A stretch of 64,000 bases of DNA from Marinobacterium_A aestuariivivens (lineage in GTDB: Bacteria; Pseudomonadota; Gammaproteobacteria; Pseudomonadales; Balneatricaceae). Below, piece after piece: positions 40,335-49,476 of the stretch. The notes under the pieces are model-generated. The model was not told the DNA's origin. It saw only the letters and a program-made list of their open reading frames with translations, and did no database searches. The stretch is from assembly GCF_042661465.1 (NCBI RefSeq), contig NZ_JBHSWE010000001.1:1550001-1614000 (forward strand), in the 5' to 3' direction. Position 1 is the stretch's first letter. Each line of letters starts with the position of its first letter. A program made the translations under genes and the position numbers.

Positions 40335-40348
40335 TTGATTTGGATCAA
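40335..40348. promoter_or_regulatory. FNR/ANR-type binding site
   Basis: ttgat-ttgg-atcaa, a perfect match to the FNR consensus TTGATNNNNATCAA. It lies 337 bp upstream of the icd start and about 680 bp upstream of the outer-membrane protein gene, so its target is unclear. Confidence 0.6.
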
Positions 40349-40689
40349 TTGGACCGACTCGGCAACGGCTCACTCTCGATCGCTGGACAGTACCGGCCAG
40401 GTGTCCAGCTATCGCCCCTGCTCCCGGCAAGTTGTCATCGGGGTTCGTGATTTTCTGTAGTAACACTACAACTCCAACTGTTACCAATTGTCGACAATGT
40501 GGGCACTATTGCGGATCGATCCGTGGCCAGCGGCGGGTAGCGGGTGGTGAGAAAGCAGCCGATGGAAGGAGAAAAGCATTTCGATTACGCAAGAGCGGAT
40601 CGAGCGGCTTTGGCGCTTAGTGTACCTGTTCGGAACCGGACCCATCGCCTTTCCGAGTGCGGATCAAAAGTCCCGAGGCCAATTGTGGC

Positions 40690-40855
40690 TGTGCTGACGA
40701 ATACAGGAGCAGATTCCCTTGCCTATCCGGACCCCAATAAATAAGGGTTCATCGAGCTTTCCGGGAAATGCGGCTTTGATCTTCAGGAAGACATAGTCGC
40801 TACTGCGGTACCCATACGCCATCTGCTTGATCACTTTGAAGGGTGTATTCAGACA
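40690..40855 (-). pseudogene. Transposase C-terminal remnant, probably ISL3-like
   Basis: Minus-strand translation gives CLNTPFKVIKQMAYGYRSSD then YVFLKIKAAFPGK, which resembles the C-terminal KxIKRxAYGYR...FLKI segment of ISL3-type transposases. No start or catalytic region is present, so it is a fragment. Its presence marks this gap as a former insertion site. Confidence 0.5.
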
Positions 40856-41029
40856 GTAACGCTGCCTGATCCCGACACACCCGCTCTGACAATAACTCGT
40901 TGTCTAATGGTGCCTGACCCCAAAACGGCTGCTAGAGTTATTTTGAACTGTCATGGGGATTTGCCTTCAGCACAAATGACAAAGATCTTCCAAGGGCCTA
41001 CAAGTTCCGAAAATCAGGGAGTTCCAGCC

Positions 41030-42238
41030 ATGAATAAACCTCGTATCGCCACTTCCCTCGCTCTCGCCTTGACGACACTCCAGGTCCCGCCTCAGGCTTT
41101 GGCGAAGGACCTGGTTGATGTGATACCCGGCCTGTACGGTGGAGATGGCATCACGCTCGCTCCACCGGAGGGGCCATTCCCCAGCCACGAAGCACACTTC
41201 CTGCTGGCCAGTACCGAATCGGTCTTGGCGCTGAACAAACTGATTGCGGGCGAGATCAGGCCCTTTCCTGTATCGCCATCGGCAGGTGGCGTCACCTATC
41301 AGTTCGATCCCGCCCAGGGCACCTATGTCCAGACATCGCAGACCCTGGGACCTCTGGTGTCCGAACGTCCCGAGACCCTCGGCCAGGGCAAGTTCAGCCT
41401 GGGCTTTGCCGTCACCTACTTCGAGTACGATGAGTTTGAAGGGCACGATTTAGGCAAGTTACGGGCTACAGCCCTTCATGATTTCGACATCATTGCTCCG
41501 CCGGATTCACCTGATAGCTTTGAGAATGACACCCTGGACATCCAGTTCGACATCGATCTTCGCTTTACGGCTCTGGCACTTGCCGGGACCTACGGGGTCA
41601 CCGATCGGCTGGACGTAAGCCTGATCGTCCCCATCATCAAGGCGAGTATGGATGTCGATGCCGAGGCCATGGTGGAAGTTTCGGAGGAGAACCCCTTTCC
41701 AGGCGCTCACACCTTCGAAGGCGGGGATGAGTCACCGTTCGACTCGGACAGCGAGAGTGCGACCGGTATCGGGGACGTGGTGCTAGGCGCCAAGTATTTC
41801 CTGCTGGACGAGCAGCGTTACAATGTCGCCGGCGCTGCGCGGGTGAAGTTCGAGACCGGCGACGAGGACAACTTCCTCGGCACGGGCAGCACCAACCTAC
41901 AGCCGTTTGTCATTGCCTCGGCCAATATTACAGACAAGATCATCGCCAACACCAACCTCGGTTTCGACCTCGACCTGGATGACAGCGACCGTGACGAGTT
42001 TCTCTACAAGGTGGGCGTCTACGGAGGCAGCCCACAGCTAACCGGGGCTGTGGATATCGTCGGCCGCCATCGGCTGAACGAAAGCGGAACAGGGGATGAC
42101 ATCGTTGATGCGGCCTTCGGCGTCAAATGGAGCCCCACCAAAAACTTGATCTTCTCGGCGAATGTCCAGGTCCCATTGAACGACGATGGCCTGCGCTCGG
42201 ACGTCATTAGCACCATCGGCCTCGAATATCGAAACTGA
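41030..42238 (+). CDS. Outer-membrane beta-barrel protein, phenol-degradation meta-pathway (PF13557) type
   Basis: A 402-residue protein with a signal peptide ending around VPPQALAKD. A beta-rich body follows with alternating acidic, aromatic strands (GKFSLGFAVTYFEYDEFEGH, GTYGVTDRLDVSLIVPIIKA, GIGDVVLGAKYFLLD, KFETGDEDNFLGTGSTNLQP) and a terminal strand ending GLEYRN. This pattern is that of the transporter/meta-pathway barrel family. The acidic loops are unusually Asp/Glu rich. ATG 41030 has cagggag upstream and fits the signal peptide. It converges with the repeat-protein gene with no gap. The substrate is unknown. Confidence 0.78.
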   Translation: MNKPRIATSLALALTTLQVPPQALAKDLVDVIPGLYGGDGITLAPPEGPFPSHEAHFLLASTESVLALNKLIAGEIRPFPVSPSAGGVTYQFDPAQGTYVQTSQTLGPLVSERPETLGQGKFSLGFAVTYFEYDEFEGHDLGKLRATALHDFDIIAPPDSPDSFENDTLDIQFDIDLRFTALALAGTYGVTDRLDVSLIVPIIKASMDVDAEAMVEVSEENPFPGAHTFEGGDESPFDSDSESATGIGDVVLGAKYFLLDEQRYNVAGAARVKFETGDEDNFLGTGSTNLQPFVIASANITDKIIANTNLGFDLDLDDSDRDEFLYKVGVYGGSPQLTGAVDIVGRHRLNESGTGDDIVDAAFGVKWSPTKNLIFSANVQVPLNDDGLRSDVISTIGLEYRN

Positions 42239-45200
42239 TCACTGAGCGGCGCCCTGTGGGCGCCTCCCCATTCCCGCGTCAGCAGCCGTTGTATGGTCAG
42301 GCGCATGAGCTGTTCTTCGATATCGAGTTCTTGCTCGACCTGCCGCAGGGCGTCATTCTCTTCCTCTGCCGCCTGCTCGGCCTGTGTTAACAGCTGTTCC
42401 AACCCGGCCTTCGCCTGAGCGTTATCAGGATCCAGCACCAGCACCTGACGATAACTGTCAAGGGTATTATCCCCCTCGGGCTCTGTCAGACGGCCTGCAG
42501 CAAGCTGACGCTCCGCTGTGGCCAGCAGGGTCCTGATCGCCTCCGCCTTCTTTTCGGCCTCCCGACGCTGGCGTTCGGCCTCGGCCAACGCCACCTGGGC
42601 CTTTTCTCGCAGCGCCAACAAGTCCGCATGCCCGGGCAACACGGCAAGCCCCTTCTCGGTCTGCGTCAAGCTTTCCCGCCAGGCGCCGGCCTCGGCTTGC
42701 GCCTGCGCCTCGCCGGCAAATATCGTTGCGATTTCCTCGACTCCCCCTCGGCCTCGCGATTGCCCGGATCCAGCTCGAGGACGCGCAGATAGCTGGCGTG
42801 GGCGTTTTCATTCACGGGTTCGACCAGGTGACCAAGCGCCAGTTGCTGCCGCGCGCTGGCCAGGAGCTTGGCGACTTCCTGCTGCCGCCGCAGTGATTCT
42901 TGGTGCCGGCGCTCGGCCTCGTCCAGCGCGGCCTGAGCCTGCTGCCGTTGCGCCATCAGCTCGCCATTGTCTGGAAACGCCTTCAGGCCCTGCTCGCTGC
43001 GGGCAAGGCTCTCCCGCCACTGACCGGCCTCCGCCAGGTCCCGGGCCTGCCCGGCGATCAGCTTGGCAATCTGCACCAGGCCGGCCTGGGCCTCGCGATT
43101 GTCCGATTCCAGCGCCAACACCTCTGTGAAGCTGGACAAGGCATTGTCCCCTTCGGGTTCGGTCAATCGGCCTGCCTGCAACTGCTGCTGCGCCACTGCC
43201 AGCAGGTCCACCACCCGCCGGTGCCGTCGCTCGGCTTCCTGGCGCTTGCGTTCGGCCTCGGCGAGGGCTGTCTGGGCCCTATCGCGCAGTGCCATCAGCC
43301 GTGGGTACCCGGGTGATACCGTCAAGCCCCGCTCGCTATGAGCTAGACTCTTCTCCCAAGCGCCGGCCTCGGCCTGTTCCTGAGCCCAATCGGCGTAGCG
43401 CTCGGCGATCTCGATCAGCTCCTGCTTCGCCTCACTGTTCTCCGGCTCCAGCTTCAGCACCTTGCGATACGTTGCATGGGCGTTGTCTCCTTCGGGTTCT
43501 GCAAGTTGGCCCGCGCGCAGCTGCCGCCGCGCCTCCGCCAGCAGGGCCGCGACTTCCCGTCGCCGCTTTTCGGCCTCCGCGAGCGCCTTCCGGGCCTGCT
43601 CCCGCAGCGCCAGCAGTTCGTCATCATCCGGCGCGACCCTCAATCCGCGATCGCTCAGGTCCAGAGTCTCCTGCCAGGCCCCGGCCTCGCGCTGCTCCTG
43701 CGCCCATTGGGTATAACGTTGAACAATCTCCGCCAAGCCCCTCTTCGCCTCAGGGTTATCAGGATTCAGGTTCAGCACCTCCCGGTACGTCTCGTGGGCG
43801 TTTGCCTCTGAGGGTTCGGTCAATCGGTTCAAATCCATCTGCTGCGCCGCCAAAGCCAGCAGCTCTGCCACCTGTTGGCGCCGCTTTTCGGCCTCCTGCC
43901 GCTCACGCTCAGCTGCCTCCAAAGCCAACCGCGCTTGCTGCTGAAGTGCCAACAAGCCCGCGTGCCCGGGATTTACCTGCAGGCCTCGCTCGATCTGATC
44001 CAGGCTCTCCTGCCACTCACCGGCCTCACCACGCTCCCATGCCCACTGAGCATAGCGCTCGGCCATCCATTTCAGACCGGTCTGGGCCTCCTCGTTATCC
44101 GGATCCAGTTTCAGCACCTGCAGGTAGGTCGCATGGGCGTTGTCGGTTTCAGGAACGGTCAGCCGCCCGGCCTTGAGCTGTCGCTCGGCCGTCGCCAGCA
44201 GATCCAACACCTGTTGTTGCCGCCGCTGGACCTCCTGACGGCGCGCTTCGAGTTCGGTCAAACCCGCCTGCGCCTGTTCGCGCAACGCCAGCAGTTCCGG
44301 ATGGTCGGGCACAACCTCCAATCCCCGCTCGCTCAGCTCCAGGCTGTTCTGCCAAGCCCCGGCCTCGCCTTGCCGCCGGGCTTCCTGCATATAGTGATCG
44401 GCGATTCGGGCCAAGCCGGCCGCCGCCGCTGCGTTTTCCGGCTCCAATGCCAATACCTTCAGCAAGCTGGCGTGCGCATTGTCCCCTTCGGGCTGCATCA
44501 ATTGCCCTGCCTGCAGTTGCCGCTCGGCCTCGGCCAAGAGATCTGCCACCGCCTGTCGCCTCCGCTCGTGACGTCCCACCTCGGCCAGTGCTGCTTGCGC
44601 TCGATCGCGCAGGGCCAACAGGCCGCTGTGCCCGGGCAGTACGCCCAACCCCGTCTCACTCTGGGCCAGGCTGTCTTGCCAGGCGCCGGCCTCGCCCTGC
44701 TTTCGGGCCGCCGTCGCATAGTACTCGGCGATTTGCTTCAACCCGGCTTCGGCCTCCCGGTTGCCTGGGTCCAACGCCAGCACCCCCGGTAGCTGGCGTG
44801 GGCGTTGTTCCCATCAGGCCCGGTCAATTGCCCGGCTCGCAGCTGCCGCTTCGCGGTCGCCAGCAGGTTCGCCACCTGCTGCCGCTGTGCCTCGGCCTCC
44901 TGACGTTCCTGTTTGGCCAGCGCCTGCCGCGCCTGGATATCTTCCTTCAGTGCCAGCAGCTGGGCATGTTTGGGCCGCACTCGCAACCCCCTCTCGATAT
45001 ACTCCAGACTCCTGTTCCAGTCTCCATCACGACCACTGCGTTCCGCCAAACGTACATACTGATCCGCGATCCGCTCCAACCCCGCCTCGGCCTCCTGATT
45101 ACCCGGGTCGAGGTCCAGAACCTCGGTGTAAGTGGCGTAGGCATTGTCTCCGGCCGGTAACGTCAGGCGATTGGCACCCACTTGCCTTTGCGCCGTCGCC

Positions 45201-45804
45201 AAGAGCCGCGTCACGTTGCGCTGGCGGTCCTGCTGTTCTCGACGCGCCAACTCGGCTGCCGCCCGTTGGCGGTCCCGCGCCGCCTGCTCCTTATCGATCT
45301 CCGCGTCCGGACCGGGCCGCGGCGTGACCTCAACGGTCGCTTCAGGCGTAGGTTCCGACCGGCCCTGGTCGCGCTCCGCCTTGAACAGATCCGCCATGCC
45401 GCTACCTTGAGCCATCATCAAGGCGCTCGTGCTATCGCGGTTCTTGATGTTCGGATCGGCGCCTCTCGCCAGCAGCGTTCGCACGATCCCCTGGTGACCC
45501 GCCTTGGTAGCCAGCATCAGGGGTGTCCAGCCATATTTGTTGCGGGCATCGATGCGCGCCCCCTGGACAGGAGTTCCCGCACTATGGCGGAGTGACCCCG
45601 CGAGGCCGCTACCATTAACGAGGTCGAGCCTTCCCCATCCGTCGCATCTACCTCGGCGCCCCCGTCCAACAGTGTCTCGAGTTGAGCGAGGTCACCGTGG
45701 AACGCCGCCTCCAGCAAGGGCGACCAGTCGGAGGCTGCTTTGATAGCTGCCGGCGAAACGACAAGTATGAACAGCGACAACACAACACAGGCGACACGAG
45801 ACAT
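42239..45804 (-). CDS. Secreted ankyrin and long tandem-repeat protein (several frame breaks)
   Basis: One gene in five frame segments. They join if one base is added at each of the C runs 45559-45563, 44783-44787, 42743-42747 and 42266-42269, giving exactly 1189 residues. Layout: signal peptide (SLFILVVSPAAIKAASD), ankyrin repeats about 25-125 (SPLLEAAFHGDLAQLETLL, TPLMLATKAGHQGIVRTLL), a Gln/Arg/Glu linker, then from about 198 eight full and one partial copy of a ~112-residue repeat. Each copy runs LLATAERQLKAGRLTVPETD, a TPR-like YLQVLKLDPDNEEAQTGL, SLDQIERGLQVNPGHAGLLA and a charged coiled coil. It is divergent from a kinase whose outer domain has the same repeat. Function unknown. Confidence 0.75.
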
Positions 45805-46128
45805 AGACAAACTATCCGATGATGGGGCCCCGCAAGACTGAATAACTCCGGAACTCCTGGCAGGCATCTAAACCAGTTGTAAGTATAGTGGATGGTGCCA
45901 CTGCGGCCGTCGCGACCGGGCGCGCGAGGGAACGACCACCTATACTCAGCCAACAAGCCCTTGAAAGCCGGGACGGCTGGTGATCGAGGGCAGACGAGGT
46001 GTGTATGCCCAGCGTGTCGCTATGGTGGGCCGCGGGTAGAAACCCTCGGGTCGCTGCACGGCTCCCTGGCCAGTTAAACCTGGACCAGGGCCACAATTCC
46101 AAGGCTGACTTGATAGCTTGCTTTGTCG
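45805..46128. other. Divergent promoter region of the repeat protein and kinase genes
   Basis: A 324-bp gap with no gene. It contains short inverted repeats such as tggccagttaaacctggacca near 46065 and AT-richer patches that could be promoters for both directions. The kinase has no clear ribosome-binding site. Confidence 0.5.
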
Positions 46129-47878
46129 ATGAAAATACCCGGCTACCAACTGAAGAATGAGATTGGCAAGGGCGGCATGTCCACGGTCTATCTTGCCGTG
46201 CAGGAATCGCTGGACCGCGAGGTGGCTCTCAAGATCATGGCACCGGCCCTGGTGGCCGACGAGGATTTCCGCATTCGCTTTCTCAAGGAGGGAAAAATAG
46301 TCGCCAAGTTGATTCATCCCAATATCGTCACGGTGTACGATATCGGCGCCTTTGAATCCTATTACTACATGGCCTTGGAGTATGCCTCCGGGGGCAATCT
46401 CAGCCAGTACATTCAGAAAGGCTTACCCAAAGAGCATGCCCTGCTCATCCTCAGACACATCGCCAGCGCCTTGGGCTACGCCCATGCTTTGGGCTTCATC
46501 CACCGCGACGTCAAGTCCGCAAACATACTGTTCCGAGCCGACAAGACGCCCGTGTTGTCCGATTTCGGTATCGCCAAGGCCGCGGCCTCCTCCGGGACGC
46601 AGCTAACGCAGGCCGGACTGGCAATCGGCACGCCCAAGTACATGAGTCCCGAACAGACAATGGGCAAGACCGTCACCGCCCAATCCGATTTTTACAGCCT
46701 CGGGGTCGTATTCCACGAGATGTTGACCCGACGGTGCCCCTTCGAGGGCGAGGATTCGTTCGTGATCGCCTACAAACACATCAACGCCCCCATCCCGGCT
46801 CTACCCTCGGATTGTGCCGAATTTCAACCGATCTTAGATCGCCTGCTGGCTAAGTCCCCCGATAATCGCTACTCCAACACCCAAGAGCTGTTCAGCGCAA
46901 TCGACGAAATCAGATCGGGCGGGGCGTCGCCGCTGCCATCGGCCACGGCTACCCATGTGCGGACATCCGCGGTCAGCGCGGGAGGTGTCGAAGGCTCTGC
47001 AGCAATCGGGCTTGCACCTGAAAGCGAGTCAGCCAACGCCCAAAACCTTGAAGCAGAAATACCGCCTCAGGAAAAGCTGATAGCAACCGCCAAGTCTCCC
47101 CCCTTCGATGCCGTCCTCAGTTGCTCTGGAATCCATCCTCTCGACGCTGTTCACACCGAGGCGGTTTGGCGTCGGGGTCTTGGCAATGCTGATCGGTGGT
47201 GGTATTTACCTGTATACAATCGACGCAGGCGACAGGGTCGAGATCAACGTCCCCATTGCGGTGTCACAAGCCATCAGGAACCCAACCGACTTCGTCAATA
47301 CCCGCATGGAGCACTTGCAGGACGTCGCCGCGGCGTACCAACGGATATTACAGATCGATTCGGGTAACGCCGGGGCTACTGAGAGCCTTGCCCAGATCGC
47401 CGACAGACACGAGGAACTGGCCCGTGAGTATTTGGCGAACCTCGATGCCAAGTTGCTGATGTCGTTGATCGAACAAGGCCTGAAGATCCAGCCGGAGCAC
47501 CGGGGATTGTTGTCGTTAAAACACGATGTACAGGCCGCAAGTACGGATTCGCCGCCTAGCGCCGCCGACAGGCAGATGATTGATCGTTTGCTGCGGGAGG
47601 CCGAGGCACACCTTGACGCCGGTCGATTCATTCTCCCACCTGGCAGGAATGCAGTGGAAAACTACCGGAAGGTGCTCAGCATCAGTCCGGACAACCCGAC
47701 GGCACTGAGCCGCCTTGGAGAAATGGCGGACTTGTTCGAACGTACGGCCCGAGATGATCTGGAAAACGGTCGCGTGGCCCAGGGCATTTCGAGAATAGAG
47801 CAGGGCCTGATGATCGACTCGCGACACGCCGGCCTGCGCAGACTCAAGCAGGCGGTGAAAGATGCCGCCGAGCGTTAA
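46129..47878 (+). CDS. Transmembrane Hanks-type Ser/Thr protein kinase with extracytoplasmic repeats (frame break)
   Basis: Cytoplasmic kinase domain at about 5-265 with all catalytic motifs: Gly loop NEIGKGGMSTVYLAVQ, Lys in VALKIMAP, FIHRDVKSANIL, LSDFGIAK, TPKYMSPEQ. A variable linker follows, then one membrane helix (FGVGVLAMLIGGGIYLYTI, about 345-363) and about 220 residues outside. The outer part carries two copies of the repeat that fills the neighbouring protein (AYQRILQIDSGNAGATESL; NYRKVLSISPDNPTALSRL, RIEQGLMIDSRHAGLRRL). The frames join at the C run 47098-47103 (two bases short or one too many). The outer repeats may sense or bind the partner. Confidence 0.82.
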
Positions 47879-47981
47879 ATCCCGAAAACCCACCCGCGCG
47901 TACTGCAGGCTTCAGCACTTTCCCTGACGGTGCTCCCATCCACGAATTACACCTTCTTGCCGTAAAGGCACGCTGGAACTA

Positions 47982-47999
47982 AAAAAGGAGCCGCAGGCT
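47982..47999. terminator. Left half of a terminator split by IS4 insertion
   Basis: aaaaaggagcc plus gcaggct on the left and gccgcaggctcctttttcg on the right (from 49437). Rejoining them at the 10-base duplicated gccgcaggct recreates a perfect aaaaaggagcc / ggctccttttt hairpin, the likely bidirectional terminator between the kinase gene and lipA. Confidence 0.75.
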
Positions 48000-48001
48000 T
48001 A

Positions 48002-48032
48002 ATGCCAGTCAGTTAAGCCAACTGACTGGCAT
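48002..48032 (-). terminator. Terminator-like hairpin at the transposase 3' end
   Basis: A 13-bp perfect stem (atgccagtcagtt / aactgactggcat) with a 5-base loop aagcc. It contains the transposase stop and overlaps the left terminal inverted repeat. It could stop transcription into or out of the element. Confidence 0.7.
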
Positions 48033-49353
48033 TTTTCTTTCTGACGGGGTAGCGGCAGGGGCAGCTCTTCAGTGCCCGTGGATAGAGCCGCTCTCGCCTT
48101 ATCGGCAATACAAAAGCGGGAGCCATATCGGTCATCGCCTTGATAACAGATGGCACTTTACCCGGTGAGACTGCCGGCAAGATCGTCAGCTCCTTGATGA
48201 TCATCCCCGCAGCCTGATTGAAGCTAATCTGGCAAGGGTGTATGCCTTTCAGACTGTACGCCATCCGCGCCATTTGGAAGTGCAACAGGTTGTACGCCAG
48301 CAGCGTTCCCCACAGTTCCTGGCGGATCATGTCTGGCTTTTTGCTTCTCAGCGTCAGGCGGTTTCCCAGCATGTACTGCTTCATTTCACGGTATCCCAGC
48401 TCGATCTCCCAACGGTGTGAATAAAGATCGACGATATCGTCGGACGGGTAGCGCATAGGGTCTATCATCGATGTCAGTACATGACGCAGCTGGCCGTTCA
48501 CCTCACGACTGACCAACCGTGCGGTCAGGTGTTCAGGCGCATCGGGCCACTGTTTCCGGGCTTGCGGGGATACGGGGAGTGATACCAGGCAGTTACGCTT
48601 ACTGAAGCGGCGAATGACCTCATAACGGGCCCCTTTGCGCAGCGGAATCAACCAGTGGCGCTCTTCCCCCTGCGACTGCCACGCATGGAGGAAGCCAAGG
48701 GCGTAAAAACCGCGATCGAACAGCGTCAACGAGTGGTCCGGCGTCTGCTCGATAAGCTGGGCGGCCAGCTTCAGCTCATTGCGCTCGACACTGTCAAAAG
48801 CCGCTGCCGTCAACAGGTGACTGGTCAGTTCCATCTGACAGACCATACGGACCTGGGGGTAATGCGCAGCGCCGTCCTGATTCCGAGTCCGCGCAAATGC
48901 CGCTGCGTTCTCTTTCGAGTCAGGCGTTCGCCAGACCACGCCATCGACCCCCAGCAACCGCAGCCCGCACCAATGCGGATGCGGATGCGGATGCGGATGC
49001 GGAGTGTGTTGATGCCAGAGGGATTGCGTCTGTTCAAATACTTTCCGCACGGCCTCTTCCCCCAGCCGCTGGCGGGCTTGCACCACGGCGCTAGGAGCGA
49101 CAAAGGGCCGGTCTCCCGGCAACATGATATCGAGTTGGTTGACGATCTGGCTCATTGGCAGATGCCGGAACAGTGCCATACCGACGATGCTCCAGACCAT
49201 CATCTCCAGAGGCAGACGACGCTTGCGTAGCGTAACGGTTCCGGATTCATAGAGACACTGTTCAATCAGCTCAGGTGAAAGAACCTCCGAAAGTGCAGCA
49301 AGCTGCTCGGGTGTCACATGGGAAATGGCGTCCACTGCCTGACTGAAATGCAT
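48013..49353 (-). CDS. IS4-family DDE transposase
   Basis: A 446-residue transposase. DDE residues are in LLGVDGVVWRTPDSKEN, LTLFDRGFYALGFLH and the YREMK block YSHRWEIELGYREMKQYML, the IS4 signature. The N-terminal IS4 domain starts about residue 20. An (HP)5 run at about 117-126 is encoded by a six-base repeat. The frame is intact, unlike many neighbours, so the element may be active. Confidence 0.95.
   Translation of the reverse strand: MHFSQAVDAISHVTPEQLAALSEVLSPELIEQCLYESGTVTLRKRRLPLEMMVWSIVGMALFRHLPMSQIVNQLDIMLPGDRPFVAPSAVVQARQRLGEEAVRKVFEQTQSLWHQHTPHPHPHPHPHWCGLRLLGVDGVVWRTPDSKENAAAFARTRNQDGAAHYPQVRMVCQMELTSHLLTAAAFDSVERNELKLAAQLIEQTPDHSLTLFDRGFYALGFLHAWQSQGEERHWLIPLRKGARYEVIRRFSKRNCLVSLPVSPQARKQWPDAPEHLTARLVSREVNGQLRHVLTSMIDPMRYPSDDIVDLYSHRWEIELGYREMKQYMLGNRLTLRSKKPDMIRQELWGTLLAYNLLHFQMARMAYSLKGIHPCQISFNQAAGMIIKELTILPAVSPGKVPSVIKAMTDMAPAFVLPIRRERLYPRALKSCPCRYPVRKKNASQLA
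48975..49004. repeat. Six-base tandem repeat gcggat x4 inside the transposase gene
   Basis: Four exact gcggat units plus a near-copy gcggag, encoding alternating His-Pro. Being six bases long, copy-number change would keep the frame. Confidence 0.9.
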
Positions 49354-49476
49354 AAAAAAATCCGGAACCCTTGAGATGGATTCCGGATTTTCTCTTGTCC
49401 GATCAGCAAGTTAAAGAGCTTAATTGATCGGCATTAGCCGCAGGCTCCTTTTTCGTCTCCCGGCTCAGGCGGCGGA

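Larger units (their letters stand above)
39999..41029. other. Long intergenic region upstream of icd and of the outer-membrane protein gene
   Basis: About 1 kb, lower in GC than its neighbours, with no intact gene. It holds a perfect FNR-type palindrome (40335-40348), a transposase C-terminal remnant on minus (about 40690-40855), and the sequence aatggtgcctgacccc near 40905, which looks like a mobile-element edge. A 66-codon plus-strand frame at 40544-40744 has no protein-like features. Confidence 0.6.
48000..49436. mobile_element. IS4-family insertion sequence, complete
   Basis: A 1437-bp element with imperfect terminal inverted repeats: taatgccagtcagttaagc at the left, and taatgccgatcaattaagc as the complement of the right end. 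Flanking 10-base duplications gccgcaggct are at 47990-47999 and 49437-49446. Size, ends starting TAATGCC and the duplication length all fit the IS4 group. It contains one transposase gene and is inserted in a terminator stem. Confidence 0.9.

Noticed and set aside
40544..40744. 66-codon plus-strand frame as a small gene
   Set aside because: It has no protein-like composition and its 3' end lies over the transposase remnant.
43875..44792. Plus-strand frames opposite the repeat protein
   Set aside because: They repeat with the same 112-codon period as the gene on the other strand, so they are mirror images of the repeat and not genes.
47098..47103. Programmed frameshifting at the C run in the kinase gene
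   Set aside because: A slippery C run between kinase and TM parts is tempting, but the same kind of break occurs in a dozen unrelated genes here, so error is the simpler reading.
48970..49010. CRISPR-like short direct repeats
   Set aside because: The units are six bases with no spacers and lie in a coding frame; it is a microsatellite.
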